Source of the DNA: an uncultured Eubacteriales bacterium
GTDB taxonomy: Bacteria; Bacillota; Clostridia; Oscillospirales; Acutalibacteraceae
DNA length: 11,052 nucleotides
Assembly (NCBI GenBank): GCA_900321595.1
Contig: ONWP01000377.1
Location: 1-11,052 of the forward strand
Reading direction: 5' to 3'
The translations under genes and the position numbers were made by a program. Positions within the stretch are counted from its first letter, which is position 1; every line of letters begins with the position of its first letter. The notes under the pieces are model-generated. The model saw only the letters and a list, made by a program, of their open reading frames with translations. It did no database searches and had not been told where the DNA came from. Shown here in pieces: positions 1 through 7,186 of the stretch.

Positions 1-743
1 AGCGCGGAGCCGGGCATGACCGTGTCCAGATCCACCACGCACTTGGGGCGCTTCGTCTTTGCGTCGAACATGATATTGTTAAGCTTCGTGTCGTTGTGCG
101 TAACGCGCAGCGGCACGCTGCCGACCGCGATACCGCCCGTGATGCAGGTGGTAAAGGCCCGGTTATTCAACACGAAATCCAGCTCCGCGCGGCAGGTGTC
201 CAGCCGTCCGGCGCGGTTCTCCCGCGCGGCCGTATTCAGCTGCTCGAGCCGCATCCCCGTGTCGTGGAACCGTTCGATCGTCTCGTGAAGCGTTTCGATC
301 GGAAAATCCGCCAGCAGCCGCTGGAAATTGCCGAACGCCTCTCCCGCGTCGCGGAACTGATCCGGATGCTCGATCGCGTCGTAGCTGAAGGCGTCCGGTA
401 CGAAGTCGTAAATGCGCCAGTATCCGCCCGCGTCGTCCCGGCAGAAGCTCTGTCCGTCCGTCGTGAAGCGCACGTGCAGCACCTCGTCCTCGTGACCGGG
501 CCCCAGCTTTTTGCGCAGGAAATCCGTCACGGCGACGACATTTTCCATCAGCTCCACGGGCTTTGTGAAAACGAGCGTATTGATGCGCTGCAGAAGCGCG
601 GCTGAGCCGTCCGCCAGCTCGATGCGGAACGTTTTATTGATGTGACCGCTGCCCACGGGCGAGACGCTTGCCCCTTCCACGGGCAGGTCATACATATTCA
701 TAATAGCCGCCAAACTTGAATCAATCTTGCAATTCTCTTTCAT
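1..743 (-). CDS. APH-fold sugar/small-molecule kinase, NahK-like (3' end off the window)
   Basis: The first 247 residues of a phosphotransferase-family (APH/choline kinase fold) protein are readable; the stop lies beyond the left edge. The nucleotide-binding loop GSGHINKTF is at residues 31-39. The catalytic loop is HNDTKLNN (216-223; HxDxxxxN with Asp218). The metal-binding segment VVDLDTVMPG is at 236-245. The pairing of HxDTKxxN with VDLDTVMP is the pattern I associate with N-acetylhexosamine 1-kinases (NahK/LnpB), which phosphorylate GlcNAc/GalNAc at C1 in mucin-sugar salvage; relatives are often labelled only phosphotransferase or mucin desulfatase. The fold is well supported, the substrate is inference. 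The ATG at 743 is chosen because AAAGGTG lies 7 bases upstream (751-757) and a near-consensus promoter precedes it. No signal peptide is seen, so it is probably cytoplasmic. It is divergent from pyrH. About 110 residues would be missing if it has NahK length (around 360). Confidence 0.85.
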   Translation of the reverse strand, partial: MKENCKIDSSLAAIMNMYDLPVEGASVSPVGSGHINKTFRIELADGSAALLQRINTLVFTKPVELMENVVAVTDFLRKKLGPGHEDEVLHVRFTTDGQSFCRDDAGGYWRIYDFVPDAFSYDAIEHPDQFRDAGEAFGNFQRLLADFPIETLHETIERFHDTGMRLEQLNTAARENRAGRLDTCRAELDFVLNNRAFTTCITGGIAVGSVPLRVTHNDTKLNNIMFDAKTKRPKCVVDLDTVMPGSA

Positions 744-771
744 TCGCGAACACCTTTCATATTTAGGCAAA

Positions 772-787
772 AACTGCCGAACTGCCG
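772..787. repeat. Tandem 8-bp direct repeat at the predicted kinase transcription start
   Basis: AACTGCCG occurs twice back to back (772-779 and 780-787), beginning just downstream of the minus-strand -10 box and covering the expected transcription start. It may be an operator for a repressor of the kinase gene, or a chance duplication. The sequence alone does not tell these apart. Confidence 0.45.
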
Positions 788-791
788 GTTT

Positions 792-820
792 ATTATAGTT
801 TGTTCGGCGCGGTTAGTCAA
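792..820 (-). promoter_or_regulatory. Sigma-A-type promoter of the NahK-like kinase
   Basis: Read on the minus strand, the -35 box is TTGACT (815-820) and the -10 box is a perfect TATAAT (792-797), separated by exactly 17 bp. Transcription should start near 785, giving a leader of roughly 40 bases before the ATG at 743. This is the closest match to consensus in the window and suggests a strong basal promoter. Confidence 0.8.
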
Positions 821-839
821 GAATTTTCTAAAAATCCCC

Positions 840-868
840 TTTACAGAACGGGCAAAATATAGTAAAAT
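840..868 (+). promoter_or_regulatory. Sigma-A-type promoter of the pyrH-frr-uppS operon
   Basis: The -35 box TTTACA (840-845) and the -10 box TAAAAT (863-868) are 17 bp apart, each with one mismatch to consensus. The predicted start near 875 gives a leader of only about 20 bases before the pyrH ATG, too short for a riboswitch or a PyrR-type attenuator. Its -35 box lies 19 bp from the -35 box of the divergent kinase promoter, so the two polymerase footprints could interfere. Confidence 0.7.
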
Positions 869-896
869 AGACGAAGCAACTTACGAGGTGATACCC

Positions 897-1604
897 ATGC
901 AAAGGAAATATGACAGGATTCTGCTGAAGCTCAGCGGAGAGGTTCTGGCCGGATCCGGTACCAGCGGCATCGACTTTAACGTCGTGGAAAGCATCTGCGC
1001 CGCGATCAAGCGCGCCCACACGCTCGGCGTGCAGATCGGCGTCGTCGTCGGCGGCGGCAATTTCTGGCGCGGCCGCTCCAGCGGCAATATGGACCGCACC
1101 AGAGCGGATCACATGGGCATGCTGGCAACGACCATCAACGCGTTGGCGCTGGCCGATACGCTCGAGCAGATGGACGTGCCCGTCCGGGTGCAGACCGCCA
1201 TCGAGATGCGGCAGATCGCGGAGCCCTACATCCGCAACAAGGCAATCCGGCACTTTGAAAAGGGACGCATCGTGATCTTCGGCTGCGGCACCGGCTCCCC
1301 GTTTTTCAGCACCGATACGGCGGCCTCCCTGCGCGCGGCGGAGATCAAGGCCGACATCATGCTCAAGGCCACCAACGTGGACGGCGTCTACGATAAGGAC
1401 CCGAACAAATATGACGACGCGGTGCGTTATGATAAGCTCAGCCATTCCGAGATCGTCGCGCAGGGTCTGGGCGTCATGGACTCCACGGCGGCCGCGATGT
1501 GCCGGGACAACAACATTCCCATTCTCGTCTTTGACCTTTCCGATCCCGAGAATATCGTGCGCGCGGTCTGCGGCGAAGAGATCGGCACCGTGGTCATCGA
1601 CTGA
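897..1604 (+). CDS. pyrH: UMP kinase (uridylate kinase)
   Basis: This 235-residue protein, of normal family length, phosphorylates UMP to UDP with ATP as a cytoplasmic homohexamer of the amino-acid-kinase fold. Visible motifs are KLSGEVLAG (11-19, phosphate binding), GVVVGGGNFWRGR (48-60), DRTRADHMGMLATTINALAL (66-85, UMP binding), GTGSPFFSTDTAASLRAAEI (131-150) and KATNVDGVYDKDPNK (157-171, nucleotide site). The ATG at 897 is preferred over an in-frame GTG at 888 because GAGGTG (885-890) is then a ribosome binding site 6 bases upstream, and the family normally starts close to the KLSGE segment. It is the first gene of the plus-strand cluster; frr follows after 39 bp. tsf, its usual upstream neighbour in many bacteria, is not present here. 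UDP made here leads to UTP and CTP, the latter being a substrate of cdsA downstream. Confidence 0.97.
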   Translation: MQRKYDRILLKLSGEVLAGSGTSGIDFNVVESICAAIKRAHTLGVQIGVVVGGGNFWRGRSSGNMDRTRADHMGMLATTINALALADTLEQMDVPVRVQTAIEMRQIAEPYIRNKAIRHFEKGRIVIFGCGTGSPFFSTDTAASLRAAEIKADIMLKATNVDGVYDKDPNKYDDAVRYDKLSHSEIVAQGLGVMDSTAAAMCRDNNIPILVFDLSDPENIVRAVCGEEIGTVVID

Positions 1605-1643
1605 CAAAGGACATTATCCTCAAATCAACAGGAGGCAACAGAT

Positions 1644-2204
1644 ATGGAACTCAAGGAACTCTACGAGCACACCAAAGGCCGCATGGAGAAGACCATCCGC
1701 TCTCTCCACGGCGAGTACGACTCCATCCGCGCCGGCCGCGCGAACGCGAAGGTCCTCGACCGGATCGAGGCCGAATACTACGGCACGATGACGCCGATCA
1801 CCCAGATGGCGGGCATCTCCAATCAGGACGCCCGGACGCTGATCATCCAGCCCTGGGACCGCACGGCGCTCAACCCGATCTGCAAAGCGATCCAGGCGTC
1901 TGATCTGGGCATCAATCCGCAGAACGACGGCACGGTCATCCGCCTCTCCTTCCCCGTCCCCACGGAGGAGCGCAGAAAGCAGCTGGCGAAGGAAGTCTCC
2001 AAGAAGGCCGAGGAGGCAAAAGTCGCGATCCGTCAGATCCGCCGCGACTCCATCGAAAAGGTCAAGAACATGAAGAAGGCCGGCGACATCACCGAGGACG
2101 ATCAGTCTGACGGCGAGGAGCGCGTCCAGAAGATTACCGACGACTTCATCAAGCAGATCGACAAGATCGCCGAGGACAAGACCGCGGAGATCATGGAGCT
2201 GTAA
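1644..2204 (+). CDS. frr: Ribosome recycling factor
   Basis: This 186-residue protein has the standard RRF length and layout: an N-terminal helix (ELYEHTKGRMEKTIRSLHGEY), the SIRAGRANAKVLD hinge segment (27-39), the beta-rich domain II (about 40-105, with YYGTMTPITQMAGIS and RTLIIQPWD) and the long C-terminal helices. The latter include VAIRQIRRDSIEKVKNMKK (127-145), which holds the conserved arginine-rich surface, and VQKITDDFIKQID (161-173). With EF-G it splits post-termination ribosomes. The start at 1644 is fixed by AGGAGG (1630-1635) 8 bases upstream. Its TAA shares one base with the uppS ATG (TAATG), so uppS is probably translated by coupling. Confidence 0.97.
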   Translation: MELKELYEHTKGRMEKTIRSLHGEYDSIRAGRANAKVLDRIEAEYYGTMTPITQMAGISNQDARTLIIQPWDRTALNPICKAIQASDLGINPQNDGTVIRLSFPVPTEERRKQLAKEVSKKAEEAKVAIRQIRRDSIEKVKNMKKAGDITEDDQSDGEERVQKITDDFIKQIDKIAEDKTAEIMEL

Positions 2205-2935
2205 TGGAGCGCGAGCTGACCCGTTTTGAAACGCTGCCGACCCATATCGGCTTCATTATGGACGGCAACGGACGCTGGGCAAAACAGCGCGGGCTCGCCC
2301 GCTCCGCCGGACACGTCGAGGGCGCGAAAACCTTCAAGCGCATCGCGGACTACGGCTCTCGTCTGGGGATCCGCTACATGACCTTTTACGCGTTCTCCAC
2401 GGAAAACTGGAAGCGCCCGGCGCAGGAGGTGGACAAGATCATGTCCCTCTTCGCCGAATATCTGGACTGGATCCTGCACAAGCGGCAGGAGAACGAGCTG
2501 CGAGGCGTGCGCGTCCGGTTCCTGGGCGACCGGTCAAAACTGTCGCAGGAGCTCATCGACGTGATGGACTACGTGGAAGCGGAGACCCGCGACAAGGACA
2601 AATGCACGATCTCCATCGCCATCAACTACGGCGGACGCGACGACGTGCTGCACGGCGTCCGGCAGCTGCTGCGGGACGTGGAGGCGGGCATTCTCTCCGC
2701 CGACGACATCACGGAGAACGATATCTCGAAGCGTCTGTACACCGGCGACATGCCGGATCCCGATCTCATCGTGCGTCCAAGCGGCGAGTATCGATTGTCC
2801 AATTTCCTCACCTGGCAGAGCGCCTACTCCGAGCTTTGGTTCTCAGACGTGCTCTGGCCGGACTTCGACGAGGACATGCTCGACGCGTGTCTGCGGGACT
2901 ATGAAAAGCGGCAGCGGCGCTTCGGCGGCGTATAA
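2204..2935 (+). CDS. uppS: Undecaprenyl diphosphate synthase (cis-prenyltransferase)
   Basis: This 243-residue cis-prenyltransferase condenses farnesyl-PP with eight isopentenyl-PP units to make undecaprenyl-PP, the lipid carrier for peptidoglycan and other wall polymers. Family regions are IGFIMDGNGRWAKQR (15-29; catalytic Asp20), GHVEGAK (36-42), FYAFSTENWKRP (61-72), AINYGGRDD (139-147) and IVRPSGEYRLSNFLTWQSAYSE (189-210; diphosphate-binding Arg and Mg-binding Glu). RPSGE replaces the more usual RTSGE; I believe this is a tolerated variant. The start overlaps the frr stop by one base, with GGAG (2195-2198) inside the end of frr giving a 5-base spacing. The protein is cytoplasmic or membrane-associated. 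It uses the products of dxr and ispG further downstream. Confidence 0.97.
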   Translation: MERELTRFETLPTHIGFIMDGNGRWAKQRGLARSAGHVEGAKTFKRIADYGSRLGIRYMTFYAFSTENWKRPAQEVDKIMSLFAEYLDWILHKRQENELRGVRVRFLGDRSKLSQELIDVMDYVEAETRDKDKCTISIAINYGGRDDVLHGVRQLLRDVEAGILSADDITENDISKRLYTGDMPDPDLIVRPSGEYRLSNFLTWQSAYSELWFSDVLWPDFDEDMLDACLRDYEKRQRRFGGV

Positions 2936-2945
2936 AACACCGGAC

Positions 2946-2978
2946 GGGCGATCACGTATCGCCCATTTTGACTTTTTT
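2946..2978 (+). terminator. Terminator-like hairpin between uppS and cdsA (possible attenuator)
   Basis: The stem GGGCGAT (2946-2952) pairs perfectly with ATCGCCC (2958-2964) around a 5-base loop. It is followed by ATTTTGACTTTTTT (2965-2978), which has ten T in 14 bases. That is the architecture of a Rho-independent terminator, although the T tract is interrupted by GAC. The hairpin lies 10 bp after the uppS stop and just before the cdsA ribosome binding site (AGGGAGG, 2981-2987). No convincing promoter for cdsA follows, so partial termination lowering expression of the downstream genes is the likeliest role. Confidence 0.65.
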
Positions 2979-2996
2979 GCAGGGAGGCAATCTGCC

Positions 2997-3845
2997 ATGA
3001 AACAGCGCGTGATCACCGGTCTGGTATTAGCGGTTATCATTATTCCCAGCGTGATCTTCATGTACAAACCCCTCGTGTTTCCCGTTCTGCTGGCAACCCT
3101 GAGCGCGTTCGCGGTCTATGAGATCCTGACGGCAGTCGGCTGTAAAAACAAGGTCATGGTCTATGGGACCGCGATCCTGTCGGCCGTCGTCCCGTTCCTC
3201 ACGGAATACCGGGTGGCCGTCCCGTTTACGGTCGTCGCGGTGATCGTCTCGATCCTGTACCTGACCTGCATGGTCGTGTTGCACGAGAAGACGACCTTTG
3301 CGGACACGGTGACGGCGCTCTTCTGTCTGGCGGCTGTTCCCGGCGCGTTTTCCTGTCTCATCCGTCTGCGCGACATGCACATATCGCACCCGGATTTCTA
3401 TGACATCCGGCACAGCGTTTTCTTCGTCATGTTCACGTTCCTGGCGGCCTGGGGCACTGACATTTTCGCGCAGCTCACGGGACGCAAGCTCGGCAAGCAT
3501 AAGCTCTGTCCGAAGATCAGCCCGAAGAAGTCGGTCGAGGGCGCCGTCGGCGGCGTGATCGGCGCGATCGTGCTGACAATGATCCTGTTCCTCGTTTTCG
3601 ACAGATTTTTCTTCACCAACAACTCGCTCAAGTGGTATCACGTGATCATCGTAACGCTGTTCCTGTCCGTGGTCAGCATGTTCGGCGACCTGAGCGCCTC
3701 CATCATCAAGCGCAACCACGGCGTCAAGGACTTCGGCAAGATCCTGCCCGGACACGGCGGGATCATGGACCGCTTTGACAGCATGCTGTTCGTCATCCCC
3801 GCCGAGTGGGCGATGGTCGAGCTGATCGCCATGATCGAGGGCTGA
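2997..3845 (+). CDS. cdsA: Phosphatidate cytidylyltransferase (CDP-diacylglycerol synthase)
   Basis: This 282-residue polytopic membrane protein converts phosphatidic acid and CTP to CDP-diacylglycerol, the precursor of phosphatidylglycerol and cardiolipin. Hydrophobic segments run through residues 5-47, 55-97, 103-122, 139-160, 183-203, 215-232 and 262-280. The C-terminal CDS signature is clear: SASIIKRNHGVKDFG (233-247) followed by PGHGGIMDRFDS (251-262), with the conserved Lys-Arg, Lys-Asp and Asp-Arg-x-Asp residues. The upstream AWGTDIFAQLTGRKLGKHKL (151-170) is also typical. The ATG at 2997 is preferred to an in-frame ATG at 2901 inside uppS because AGGGAGG (2981-2987) lies 9 bases before it and the protein then starts MKQRVITGL, a usual family N-terminus. 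Confidence 0.96.
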   Translation: MKQRVITGLVLAVIIIPSVIFMYKPLVFPVLLATLSAFAVYEILTAVGCKNKVMVYGTAILSAVVPFLTEYRVAVPFTVVAVIVSILYLTCMVVLHEKTTFADTVTALFCLAAVPGAFSCLIRLRDMHISHPDFYDIRHSVFFVMFTFLAAWGTDIFAQLTGRKLGKHKLCPKISPKKSVEGAVGGVIGAIVLTMILFLVFDRFFFTNNSLKWYHVIIVTLFLSVVSMFGDLSASIIKRNHGVKDFGKILPGHGGIMDRFDSMLFVIPAEWAMVELIAMIEG

Positions 3846-3868
3846 ACCCATCAAAAGGACTGAAAACA

Positions 3869-5023
3869 TTGAAACAAAGAACCATCTCCATATTGGGCTC
3901 TACAGGCTCCATCGGCACGCAGTCCATCGACGTCTGCCGAATGCAGGGCTACCGCGTCGCGGCGCTGACCGCGGATAAAAGCGTTGAAAAGCTGGAGGCG
4001 CAGGCAAGGCTTCTGCTGCCGGAGGTTGTCGCCATGCGCGACGAGGAAAGCGCGGCGGATCTCGCCGTGCGGCTCGCCGACACGGGCGTCCGCGTCCTCG
4101 CCGGCGAAGCGGGCGTTTGCGAATGCGCCGCGCTCCCGCAGTGCGACACGGTGGTCAACGCCATCGTCGGGCTCGCCGGTCTCAAGCCGACGCTGGAAGC
4201 CTGCAAAGCCGGAAAACGTCTGGCGCTCGCCAACAAGGAGACGCTGGTCTCCGGCGGCGATCTGGTCAAACGCACGGCAAAGGCAAACGGCGCCGAAATT
4301 CTGCCCGTGGACAGCGAGCACAGCGCCATCTTTCAGTGTCTGGAAGCGGCGCCGCCGAGCCGCGCGCTCAAGCGCATCATCCTGACAGCGTCCGGCGGGC
4401 CCTTCTTCGGCAAAACACGCGACGAGCTGCGGGACGTGACCTGCGCCGAGGCGCTGAAACACCCGAACTGGGCTATGGGCGCGAAGATCACCGTTGACAG
4501 CGCGACCATGTTTAACAAGGGGCTCGAGCTCATCGAAGCCGTGCGCCTCTTCGACGTGACGCCCGATCAGGTGAAGGTCGTCGTCCACCGGGAGAGCATC
4601 CTGCACTCCGCGGTCGAATTCGACGACAACGCCGTCATCGCGCAGCTCGGACTGCCCGATATGCGCATCCCCATCCAATATGCCATCACGTACCCGGAGC
4701 GCGTGCCGTCGCCCACCGCGGCGCTCGATCTGGCGGCGCTGGGCAAAATGACGTTCTTCGAGCCGGACAACGAGACGTTCCCCTGCCTCAGCCTGTGCGC
4801 GGAAGCCGTCCGCGAAGGGGGACTGCGCCCCTGCGCGGTCAACGCGGCGAACGAGGTCGTCAACCTTGCCTTCCGGCAGGCGCGCGTCCGGTTCCTCGAC
4901 ATTCCGGCGCTGATCCGCGCCGCAGCGGATCGCGTGCCGAACAGCGGCGCCGATTCCCTCGATGCCATACTGGACGCCGACGCGCAGGCAAGAGCATACG
5001 CAAATGAATCCATCGGAGGGTGA
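3869..5023 (+). CDS. dxr: 1-deoxy-D-xylulose 5-phosphate reductoisomerase
   Basis: This 384-residue enzyme catalyses the first committed MEP-pathway step, DXP plus NADPH to 2-C-methylerythritol 4-phosphate. The N-terminal Rossmann motif GSTGSIGTQSID is at 10-21. Other landmarks are ANKETLVSGGDLV (121-133), the metal ligands Asp148 and Glu150 in PVDSEHSAIFQCLE with Glu220 in NKGLELIEA, the flexible-loop region HPNWAMGAKITVDSATM (198-214), and VVHRESILHSAVEF (238-251). The start is a TTG at 3869, 9 bases after AAGGA (3855-3859); the in-frame ATG at 3806 would add 21 non-family residues and overlap cdsA. The gene follows cdsA by 23 bp and its TGA directly abuts the rseP ATG. It is the target of fosmidomycin in other bacteria. 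Also named ispC. Confidence 0.96.
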   Translation: MKQRTISILGSTGSIGTQSIDVCRMQGYRVAALTADKSVEKLEAQARLLLPEVVAMRDEESAADLAVRLADTGVRVLAGEAGVCECAALPQCDTVVNAIVGLAGLKPTLEACKAGKRLALANKETLVSGGDLVKRTAKANGAEILPVDSEHSAIFQCLEAAPPSRALKRIILTASGGPFFGKTRDELRDVTCAEALKHPNWAMGAKITVDSATMFNKGLELIEAVRLFDVTPDQVKVVVHRESILHSAVEFDDNAVIAQLGLPDMRIPIQYAITYPERVPSPTAALDLAALGKMTFFEPDNETFPCLSLCAEAVREGGLRPCAVNAANEVVNLAFRQARVRFLDIPALIRAAADRVPNSGADSLDAILDADAQARAYANESIGG

Positions 5024-6127
5024 ATGAACATCGAAACCGCAATCCTGAAAATCACATTTGCATCCGTCTGGAGCAAGGCGTGGCCGATCCTCGTGGCGAT
5101 CCTGTTCTTCGGACTGATCATCGCGATCCATGAATTCGGCCATTTTATCACGGCGAAGCTGTGTAAAGTCAAAGTCCATGAATTCTCGATCGGCATGGGC
5201 CCGGCCATCATCAAAAAACAATTCGGCGAAACGCTCTACGCGCTGCGCCTGCTGCCCGTCGGCGGATACGTCCGCATGGAGGGCGAGGATGAGGCAAGCG
5301 ACGACGAACGGGCGTTCTGCAACAAGAAGCCCTGGCAGAAATTCCTGATCGTCGCGGCCGGCGCGTTCAACAATCTGGTGCTCGGCCTGATCCTGGTCGG
5401 CGTCATGACCTGTTCCACAGACCTGATCGGCACGCGTCAGGTGCACTCCTTCCACGAAAACGCGTCAAGCCACGCGACGGGACTGGAGGCCGGCGACGTG
5501 ATCAAAAAGATCAACGGCACCCGGATCTTTTCAAGCCGGGACATCGATTACGCGCTGGTGCGCGACAAGGACGGCGTCTACGACTTCGTCGTCGACCGCG
5601 GCGGCGAAACGGTCGAGCTGCACAACGTGACCTTTGAGATGCAGGAATACGCCGAAGGCAAGAATACGATCATTTTCGATTTCATCCTGGTCGGCGAGCA
5701 CAAAACCGTCTGGAACGTGATCAAGACCACGTTCATGGACACGATCTCCATCGCGCGGCTCGTCTGGCTGAGCCTTTTCGACCTGGTCACAGGCCGCTAC
5801 GGGCTCAACGATCTGTCCGGGCCCGTCGGCGCCGTCAGCGTCGTGGCGCAGGTCACGAGCGAGGCGGTCTCCTCCGGCGCGGGGCTGGAAATGATCGTCT
5901 ACATCATGGCGCTGATCACCATCAATATCGGCGTGTTCAACTGGCTGCCGATCCCGGCGCTCGACGGCGGCAGACTGATGTTCATCATCATCGAGTGGAT
6001 CCGCGGCAAGCCCATCGACAGCAAATACGAGGGCTGGGTGCATACGATCGGGTTTATCCTGCTTATGATATTCATGGTGGTCATAACCTTCAACGATATC
6101 AAAAATCTCATTACGGGAGCGCTGTAA
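5024..6127 (+). CDS. rseP: Site-2 intramembrane zinc metalloprotease, RseP/RasP type
   Basis: This 367-residue membrane protease has the zinc motif HEFGH (36-40, catalytic Glu37) in the first transmembrane segment and the third zinc ligand in PALDGGRLMF (311-320, Asp314) near the C-terminal membrane segments. FNNLVLG (115-121) and VGGYVRMEGEDE (79-90) are further family landmarks. A single PDZ domain spans roughly 135-205 (GLEAGDVIKKINGTRI); the Gram-positive RasP/YluC type has one, whereas E. coli RseP has two and about 450 residues. The family cleaves anti-sigma factors and residual signal peptides within the membrane. The ATG abuts the dxr TGA. GGAGGG (5015-5020) lies only 3 bases upstream, so translational coupling to dxr is likely. 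The substrate cannot be told from this window. Confidence 0.95.
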   Translation: MNIETAILKITFASVWSKAWPILVAILFFGLIIAIHEFGHFITAKLCKVKVHEFSIGMGPAIIKKQFGETLYALRLLPVGGYVRMEGEDEASDDERAFCNKKPWQKFLIVAAGAFNNLVLGLILVGVMTCSTDLIGTRQVHSFHENASSHATGLEAGDVIKKINGTRIFSSRDIDYALVRDKDGVYDFVVDRGGETVELHNVTFEMQEYAEGKNTIIFDFILVGEHKTVWNVIKTTFMDTISIARLVWLSLFDLVTGRYGLNDLSGPVGAVSVVAQVTSEAVSSGAGLEMIVYIMALITINIGVFNWLPIPALDGGRLMFIIIEWIRGKPIDSKYEGWVHTIGFILLMIFMVVITFNDIKNLITGAL

Positions 6128-6128
6128 C

Positions 6129-7181
6129 ATGTATCAGAGAAGAGTCAGCCGACAGGTGAAGGTCGGTTCCGTTCCGCTCGGCGGGGACGCGCCGATCGCG
6201 GTGCAGTCCATGCTCAACACGCCGGCGGAGGACGCCGAAGCCTGCGTCGCGCAGGCGCTGCGCCTCGAAAAGGCCGGCTGCGAGATCATCCGCACCGCGG
6301 TGCCGACGCTCGACTGCGTCAAAACCGTCGAAGCGCTCAAGACAAACGTCTCGATCCCGGTGGTCGCGGACATCCATTTTGACTACAGGATCGCGCTGGC
6401 CTGCGCGGAAGCGGGCGTGGACAAGATCCGGATCAACCCCGGCAACATCGGCGACGACGACAAGGTCAAGGCGGTCGCCGACGCGTGCAGAACGCGGAAT
6501 ATCCCGATCCGCATCGGCGTCAACTCCGGCTCGCTGGAAAAGCATATCCTCGCGAAATACGGGGCGCCCACGCCGGAAGCGCTGGCGGAGAGCGCGCTTT
6601 ATCACGTCTCCCTGCTCGAAAAATTCGACTTCAGCGATATCGTCATCAGCATCAAATCCAGCGACGTGATGCGCACGGTCGAAGCGTACCGCGTCATCGC
6701 GGCGGAAACCGACTATCCCCTGCACATCGGCGTGACGGAGGCCGGCACGAAGCGTATGGGCATCGTGAAATCAAGCGCGGGGCTCGGCTCGCTTCTGATC
6801 GACGGCATCGGCGACACGCTGCGCATCTCCCTCACGGACGATCCCGTCGAGGAGGTCAAAGCAGCGTGGGATCTGCTCAAGGCGCTGGGACTTCGCAAAA
6901 AGGGCGTGACGTTCGTCTCCTGCCCGACCTGCGGCAGGACGAAGATCGACCTGATCGCCATCGCGTCCGAGGTCGAGCGGCGACTTGCCGACTGCGACAA
7001 GGACATCACCGTGGCGGTGATGGGCTGTGTCGTCAACGGGCCCGGCGAAGCCCGGGAAGCGGATATCGGTCTTGCCGGCGGCGACGGCTGCGGCGTGATC
7101 TTCCGCAAGGGCGAGGTGCTGCGGAAGGTGCCGGAGGATCAGCTCTGCGACGCGCTCATCGACTACATCGAAAGGATGTGA
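6129..7181 (+). CDS. ispG: (E)-4-hydroxy-3-methylbut-2-enyl-diphosphate synthase
   Basis: This 350-residue iron-sulfur enzyme (GcpE) converts 2-C-methylerythritol 2,4-cyclodiphosphate to HMBPP, the penultimate MEP-pathway step. It has the short two-domain bacterial form: a TIM barrel (VPVGG-like N-terminus, PVVADIHFDYRIAL 77-90, KIRINPGNIG 99-108, IRIGVNSGSLEK 128-139, HIGVTEAG 199-206) and a C-terminal [4Fe-4S] domain with Cys265 and Cys268 in SCPTCGR, Cys300 in VMGCVVNGPGEA and the fourth ligand Glu307. The ATG at 6129 follows the rseP stop after one base, with GGGAG (6115-6119) 9 bases upstream. Electron supply (flavodoxin or ferredoxin) must come from elsewhere in the genome. Confidence 0.97.
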   Translation: MYQRRVSRQVKVGSVPLGGDAPIAVQSMLNTPAEDAEACVAQALRLEKAGCEIIRTAVPTLDCVKTVEALKTNVSIPVVADIHFDYRIALACAEAGVDKIRINPGNIGDDDKVKAVADACRTRNIPIRIGVNSGSLEKHILAKYGAPTPEALAESALYHVSLLEKFDFSDIVISIKSSDVMRTVEAYRVIAAETDYPLHIGVTEAGTKRMGIVKSSAGLGSLLIDGIGDTLRISLTDDPVEEVKAAWDLLKALGLRKKGVTFVSCPTCGRTKIDLIAIASEVERRLADCDKDITVAVMGCVVNGPGEAREADIGLAGGDGCGVIFRKGEVLRKVPEDQLCDALIDYIERM

Positions 7182-7186
7182 CCCGT

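Noticed and set aside
96..605. A 169-codon plus-strand open frame opposite the NahK-like kinase
   Set aside because: No family resemblance. The minus strand encodes clear kinase motifs with a strong promoter and ribosome binding site.
858..863. TATAGT as the -10 box of the pyrH promoter
   Set aside because: It would be only 12 bp from TTTACA; TAAAAT at 863-868 gives the optimal 17-bp spacer.
2979..2995. A GCAG/CTGC hairpin enclosing the cdsA ribosome binding site
   Set aside because: Only 4 bp of stem with a 9-base loop; too weak to claim as a translational switch.
2968..2996. TTGACT at 2968-2973 as a -35 box for a separate cdsA promoter
   Set aside because: At a 17-bp spacing the -10 position reads TCTGCC, and no TATAAT-like box occurs at 16-18 bp; the TTGACT is better explained as part of the T-rich terminator tail.
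3851..5455. A 534-codon open frame on the minus strand across dxr and the start of rseP
   Set aside because: It overlaps two genes with complete family motifs, has no recognisable domain and shows the same composition as other antisense shadows here.
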